Assembly: GCA_035437945.1 (NCBI GenBank)
Contig: DAOMZG010000141.1
Coordinates: 1 to 16,542, forward strand
Source: UBA9464 sp003445095
GTDB lineage: Bacteria; Verrucomicrobiota; Verrucomicrobiia; Limisphaerales; UBA9464
Length of the DNA: 16,542 nt
Direction of reading: 5' to 3'
The translations under genes were made by a program, and so were the position numbers. Shown one piece after another: positions 13,991-16,542 of the stretch. The stretch's first letter is position 1. Each line of letters starts with the position of its first letter. The notes below the pieces were generated by a model. That model searched no databases and was not told the DNA's origin. It saw nothing but the letters and a program-made list of their open reading frames with translations.

Positions 13991-15124
13991 ATGAACACCG
14001 ATCCCGATCCCTTTCGCGAACCACGAAGCGAAGCCGGCGTGCTCGCCTGCGAATTCCAGGGCGAGGCTGTGCCCATGATCTTGCGTCATGAAGACGTGCG
14101 CCGCGCCGCCAAAGACTGGAAGACGTTTAGCTCCGATGCTCCGTTCCGCGTGCCGATTCCTTCGGAAGAAGACGTCCGAACGATGCGACAACTTCCGGTT
14201 GAGACCGACCCGCCTGACCACACCGAATACCGGAAGATCGTCGAACCGTTTTTCCTAAGGGCAAAAGACCCAGGCGTGATCGCCCAAGTCGAGGCGCTGA
14301 TCGGCGGTTTGTTGACGGTAGCACTGGGGCGCGAGTCCATCGAAGTGGTTCGCGAATTCGCGCTGCCGATCCAATCCCGGGCGCTCGCGTATCTGCTTAA
14401 CGTGCCCGAGACTGAGGCAACGACATGGATCAGTTGGGGAACCCACGTATTCCGCGATGGCGACTCGAAAGGCGCCGCACTGGAGGCGTACCTCCATACT
14501 CAGTTCGACCGCGCCGCGGCAAATCCGGGAGACGACTTCTTTAGCGCGTTAACCCGAGCAACCTTCCGCGGGCGGCCACTCACGCGCGAGGAAATGATGG
14601 GCTTCGCCAATCTGACCTTCGCCGGCGGACGCGATACGGTCATCCACAGTATTTCTTTCGTGCTGGGCCATCTCGCGCAGCACCCGGAGTCCCTCGAATT
14701 CCTACGCCAGGATCCAGGGCGAATCGTTCATGCCTGCGAGGAGTTCTTTCGAGTTCTTACCCCGCTGACGCATATCGGCCGCGTGTGCCCGGTGGAGACC
14801 GACGTGCACGGCATTAAGGTTCCACCTGATGGTCGAGTATCCCTCTGCTGGGCCTCGGCGAATCGGGATGAAGGTGTGTTCGATGCGCCGGACGAGGTCC
14901 GCCTCGATCGACGGCCGAATCCTCACCTCGCCTTCGGCTTTGGGACTCACCTTTGCCTGGGGGCCGCTCATGCACGGCTGATCCTGCGGACGCTGCTCCA
15001 AGAGTGCATCGAGCGGGTCGGCAGCATCAGAATCCTAGATGCCCAAGAGCACACCGAAAACGAAGCCCGCTATCGACGGGTGGTCGGCTACGAGTCGCTG
15101 ATTGTTACCCTGAAATCGCGTTGA
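13991..15124 (+). CDS. Soluble cytochrome P450 monooxygenase
   Basis: The 377-aa cytoplasmic protein carries the main bacterial P450 marks: the C-helix region DPPDHTEYRKIVEPFF, the I-helix oxygen-activation motif FAGGRDTV, the K-helix ExxR in CEEFFRVLTP, and the haem loop HLAFGFGTHLCLGAAHAR with the thiolate ligand at C322. There is no membrane anchor. The start is ATG 13991. An in-frame ATG at 13868 would overlap the end of the GH30 gene and add an Arg-rich stretch unlike P450 N-termini, so it was rejected. The protein would need a ferredoxin and a reductase, and neither is encoded nearby. The gene lies 59 nt after GH30 on the same strand and may be cotranscribed, although the two functions do not obviously fit. 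The substrate is unknown. At 377 aa it is slightly shorter than typical family members, but no core motif is missing. Confidence 0.95.
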   Translation: MNTDPDPFREPRSEAGVLACEFQGEAVPMILRHEDVRRAAKDWKTFSSDAPFRVPIPSEEDVRTMRQLPVETDPPDHTEYRKIVEPFFLRAKDPGVIAQVEALIGGLLTVALGRESIEVVREFALPIQSRALAYLLNVPETEATTWISWGTHVFRDGDSKGAALEAYLHTQFDRAAANPGDDFFSALTRATFRGRPLTREEMMGFANLTFAGGRDTVIHSISFVLGHLAQHPESLEFLRQDPGRIVHACEEFFRVLTPLTHIGRVCPVETDVHGIKVPPDGRVSLCWASANRDEGVFDAPDEVRLDRRPNPHLAFGFGTHLCLGAAHARLILRTLLQECIERVGSIRILDAQEHTENEARYRRVVGYESLIVTLKSR

Positions 15125-15311
15125 GCCTTGAGCCCGGTCAGCCTTCAGCCCAGGCGGCGGAACTCTCCTTTAGAGCCATCATCGGATTCGTAGATATTCG
15201 GCGGATCCCACCGTACGCAGTTCCTTTTTCCAAACCCTGGAAATTCGCCTGCAAGCGTCACGTAGGCGAGCATCAACCCGAACTCCTCTTCTGCGGTATT
15301 CGAGTTCAAAC

Positions 15312-15454
15312 GGTAGGGATGGCGCGCTGCGCCGTCCCCGGCCCGAGCGGAGCTCCGGGCCGGTATTTCGCCGAGACGCGTCGAATTCCTCCTTGGCGCC
15401 AATGCGAAAGGCCACGCCTGCGGCGCGGGGCTGCCGCAGTGCGGCGGCCCTACC
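15312..15454. repeat. Palindrome-rich intergenic element with imperfect inverted ends (REP/MITE-like)
   Basis: The 348-nt gap 15125-15472 holds no supported gene. Its 143-nt core begins GGTAGGGATGGCGCGCTGCG and ends with the inverted counterpart GCAGTGCGGCGGCCCTACC. Each end forms a short hairpin: GGCGC-GCT-GCGCC (15321-15333) and GCCGC-AGT-GCGGC (15433-15445). Between them lies a 7+3-bp stem CCGGCCC/GGGCCGG with one bulge (15338-15363) and the palindrome TTGGCGCCAA. No transposase is present. This looks like a non-autonomous repetitive extragenic element, though its copy number cannot be seen here. Nothing is recognised in 15125-15311. Confidence 0.5.
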
Positions 15455-15472
15455 TGGTCATCCACTCCTGTT

Positions 15473-16542
15473 TCACTCGGCTTCGTTTCGCAAAACGAAG
15501 ATTTCATTGTCGCTCAATGCCCGGTCATAGATCCGAACGCTGTCGATCATACCGCCCCAAGATTGGGCCTGAGTGCTGTCGAATCGATCGCTGCCAATGA
15601 TCGTGGGCAGCGTGTTGGGATTCGAATAGGTGAACCCCGGTTTGGTCAGGGTGACTGGCGCATTCTCCCCGTGATAAAGCTTAACGGTCGTGGTTCCTCC
15701 CGCAGCCGACACCGTGACGGCCACGAAGGTCCAGGTGTCCTTGGTTAAGTTCTGAGTATCCACGAGGGTAAACTCCCCAGTACCCGGGACCTGAATGGCC
15801 AGCTTCTGCTGATCGCTGACGAAGAAGCGCGCCCAGTTCTGTTGTCCGATGATGGTGGGATTGCTACTGGCTTGACCCGCGTTGTCGAGCCAGACCCAAG
15901 CGGCGTAGGTCCAACTTTGCGAGTAGTTGAGATGCGGCAATTGGATATAGGGAACATTGCCATCGATGACGCCCTCCGAGTTGAAACGATACGCGCGATC
16001 GCGCCGATCGAAACGGTCACGAGTTAACTGCACCGTGCCACCCGAGGAGACAAATCCATTTTTCCCATTTCCGCTGGAGTCCAGAGCATTGGTGCTGAAG
16101 AGGTATTCCCCGAGCAAGCCAGCCCGAGGGAAGAGCTGCACGATGATGTTCGTCGTGAATTCCGAAGAAAGATTGCGGGCATCCTTGGCCGTCAGTTTGA
16201 GGGGAAAGGTCGCCGAAGATCCGTAGGTGTGATTTTCGGACAAGGGGACCGACTTGGCGTTCGGCGTCAGCGTCAGCGGCGGCGCGCCGTCACCCCAGTC
16301 GATGGTGAGGATGAGGATGTTGTCCTCTTGGTCGAAGACCGTTCCAGAAAGGGCGAGCGCAGCGCCTGTCAACTTAGCCGCAATGTTTTGAAAGCGCGGC
16401 GGAGTGTTGGCGCGGACCTTCGGCTCCGGATCCACTCCGTCAACAACGCCGTCGTCATCGGTGTCGGGTTTTCGCGGATCGGTACCGGCCTGAAATTCAT
16501 GACGATCGTCAAGACCGTCGCCGTCCGAATCCGTCAATCGTG
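15473..16542 (-). CDS. Secreted TSP3-PKD-LamG protein, C-terminal part
   Basis: The frame is open through the right edge of the window, so the N-terminus and any signal peptide lie outside; about 356 residues are visible. It begins inside acidic calcium-binding thrombospondin type 3-like repeats (TDSDGDGLDDRHEFQAGTDP, then PDTDDDGVVDGVDPEP). A PKD-like beta domain with IDWGDGAPPLTL follows. A LamG/concanavalin-like domain makes up the last 220 or so residues: GLLGEYLFSTNALDSSGNGK, SWTYAAWVWLDN, TIIGQQNWARFFV, DTWTFVAVTVSAAG and the closing MIDSVRIYDRALSDNEI. Such modules are typical of large surface or adhesion proteins and of accessory parts of polysaccharide-active enzymes. No catalytic domain is visible in this part. 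The TGA at 15473 lies 19 nt from the end of the palindromic element. Confidence 0.85.
   Translation of the reverse strand, partial: RLTDSDGDGLDDRHEFQAGTDPRKPDTDDDGVVDGVDPEPKVRANTPPRFQNIAAKLTGAALALSGTVFDQEDNILILTIDWGDGAPPLTLTPNAKSVPLSENHTYGSSATFPLKLTAKDARNLSSEFTTNIIVQLFPRAGLLGEYLFSTNALDSSGNGKNGFVSSGGTVQLTRDRFDRRDRAYRFNSEGVIDGNVPYIQLPHLNYSQSWTYAAWVWLDNAGQASSNPTIIGQQNWARFFVSDQQKLAIQVPGTGEFTLVDTQNLTKDTWTFVAVTVSAAGGTTTVKLYHGENAPVTLTKPGFTYSNPNTLPTIIGSDRFDSTQAQSWGGMIDSVRIYDRALSDNEIFVLRNEAE

Noticed and set aside
14953..15600. A 215-codon plus-strand frame crossing the end of the P450 gene and the palindromic element.
   Set aside because: It runs out of frame through the P450 haem region and then through repeat sequence; no domain is recognisable.

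Overview
The window reads as chromosomal DNA of a Verrucomicrobiota bacterium, most likely from the Pedosphaerales/Limisphaerales side. The reasons are a large PVC-type haem-binding CxxCH dehydrogenase-like protein, several secreted multidomain proteins (PQQ-type propeller, PKD/LamG, E-set glycan-binding repeats), high GC content, weak Shine-Dalgarno sequences, and extracellular proteins ending in a short domain closed by a 'FxL' tail. This taxonomic call is an inference. I found no tRNA, rRNA, insertion sequence, phage gene or CRISPR array.

Layout. (1) 1-415, minus: the start of a secreted PQQ-like beta-propeller protein, cut by the window edge. (2) 416-789: a divergent control region with a near-consensus promoter and a structured leader. 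(3) 790-2934, plus: a membrane-bound dCache-HAMP class III adenylate cyclase. (4) 2952-3837, plus: a doubtful CxxC micro-ORF, a two-helix small membrane protein and a small lipoprotein. (5) 4034-8182, plus: the PVC-type CxxCH protein followed 9 nt later by a membrane-anchored L,D-transpeptidase. (6) 8218-10817, minus: a triple-repeat glycan-binding protein and a GH53 endo-beta-1,4-galactanase whose start lies two bases past the stop of the first gene. (7) 10929-12347, minus: a zinc ribbon / SecY-like membrane domain / DUF2007 fusion, the most unusual gene here. (8) 12522-15124, plus: a GH30 glycoside hydrolase and a cytochrome P450. (9) 15125-15472: an intergenic stretch carrying a palindrome-rich element with inverted ends. 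(10) 15473-16542, minus: the C-terminal part of a secreted TSP3/PKD/LamG protein, cut by the right edge.

How the genes may work together. The GH53 enzyme, its coupled glycan-binding partner, the divergently placed GH30 enzyme and the LamG protein suggest an outer-surface programme for using plant or algal polysaccharide, with beta-1,4-galactan the best-supported substrate. The CxxCH protein and the L,D-transpeptidase look like a separate envelope operon. The SecY-like gene sits directly upstream of the glycan genes. It is collinear with SecY from TM1 to TM10 by eye, but most of the plug segment is missing, the cytoplasmic loop between TM6 and TM7 is short, and the conserved arginine of the TM8-TM9 loop is not visible. 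It also carries soluble domains at both ends. It is therefore probably not the housekeeping translocon and is the best candidate for an undescribed system.
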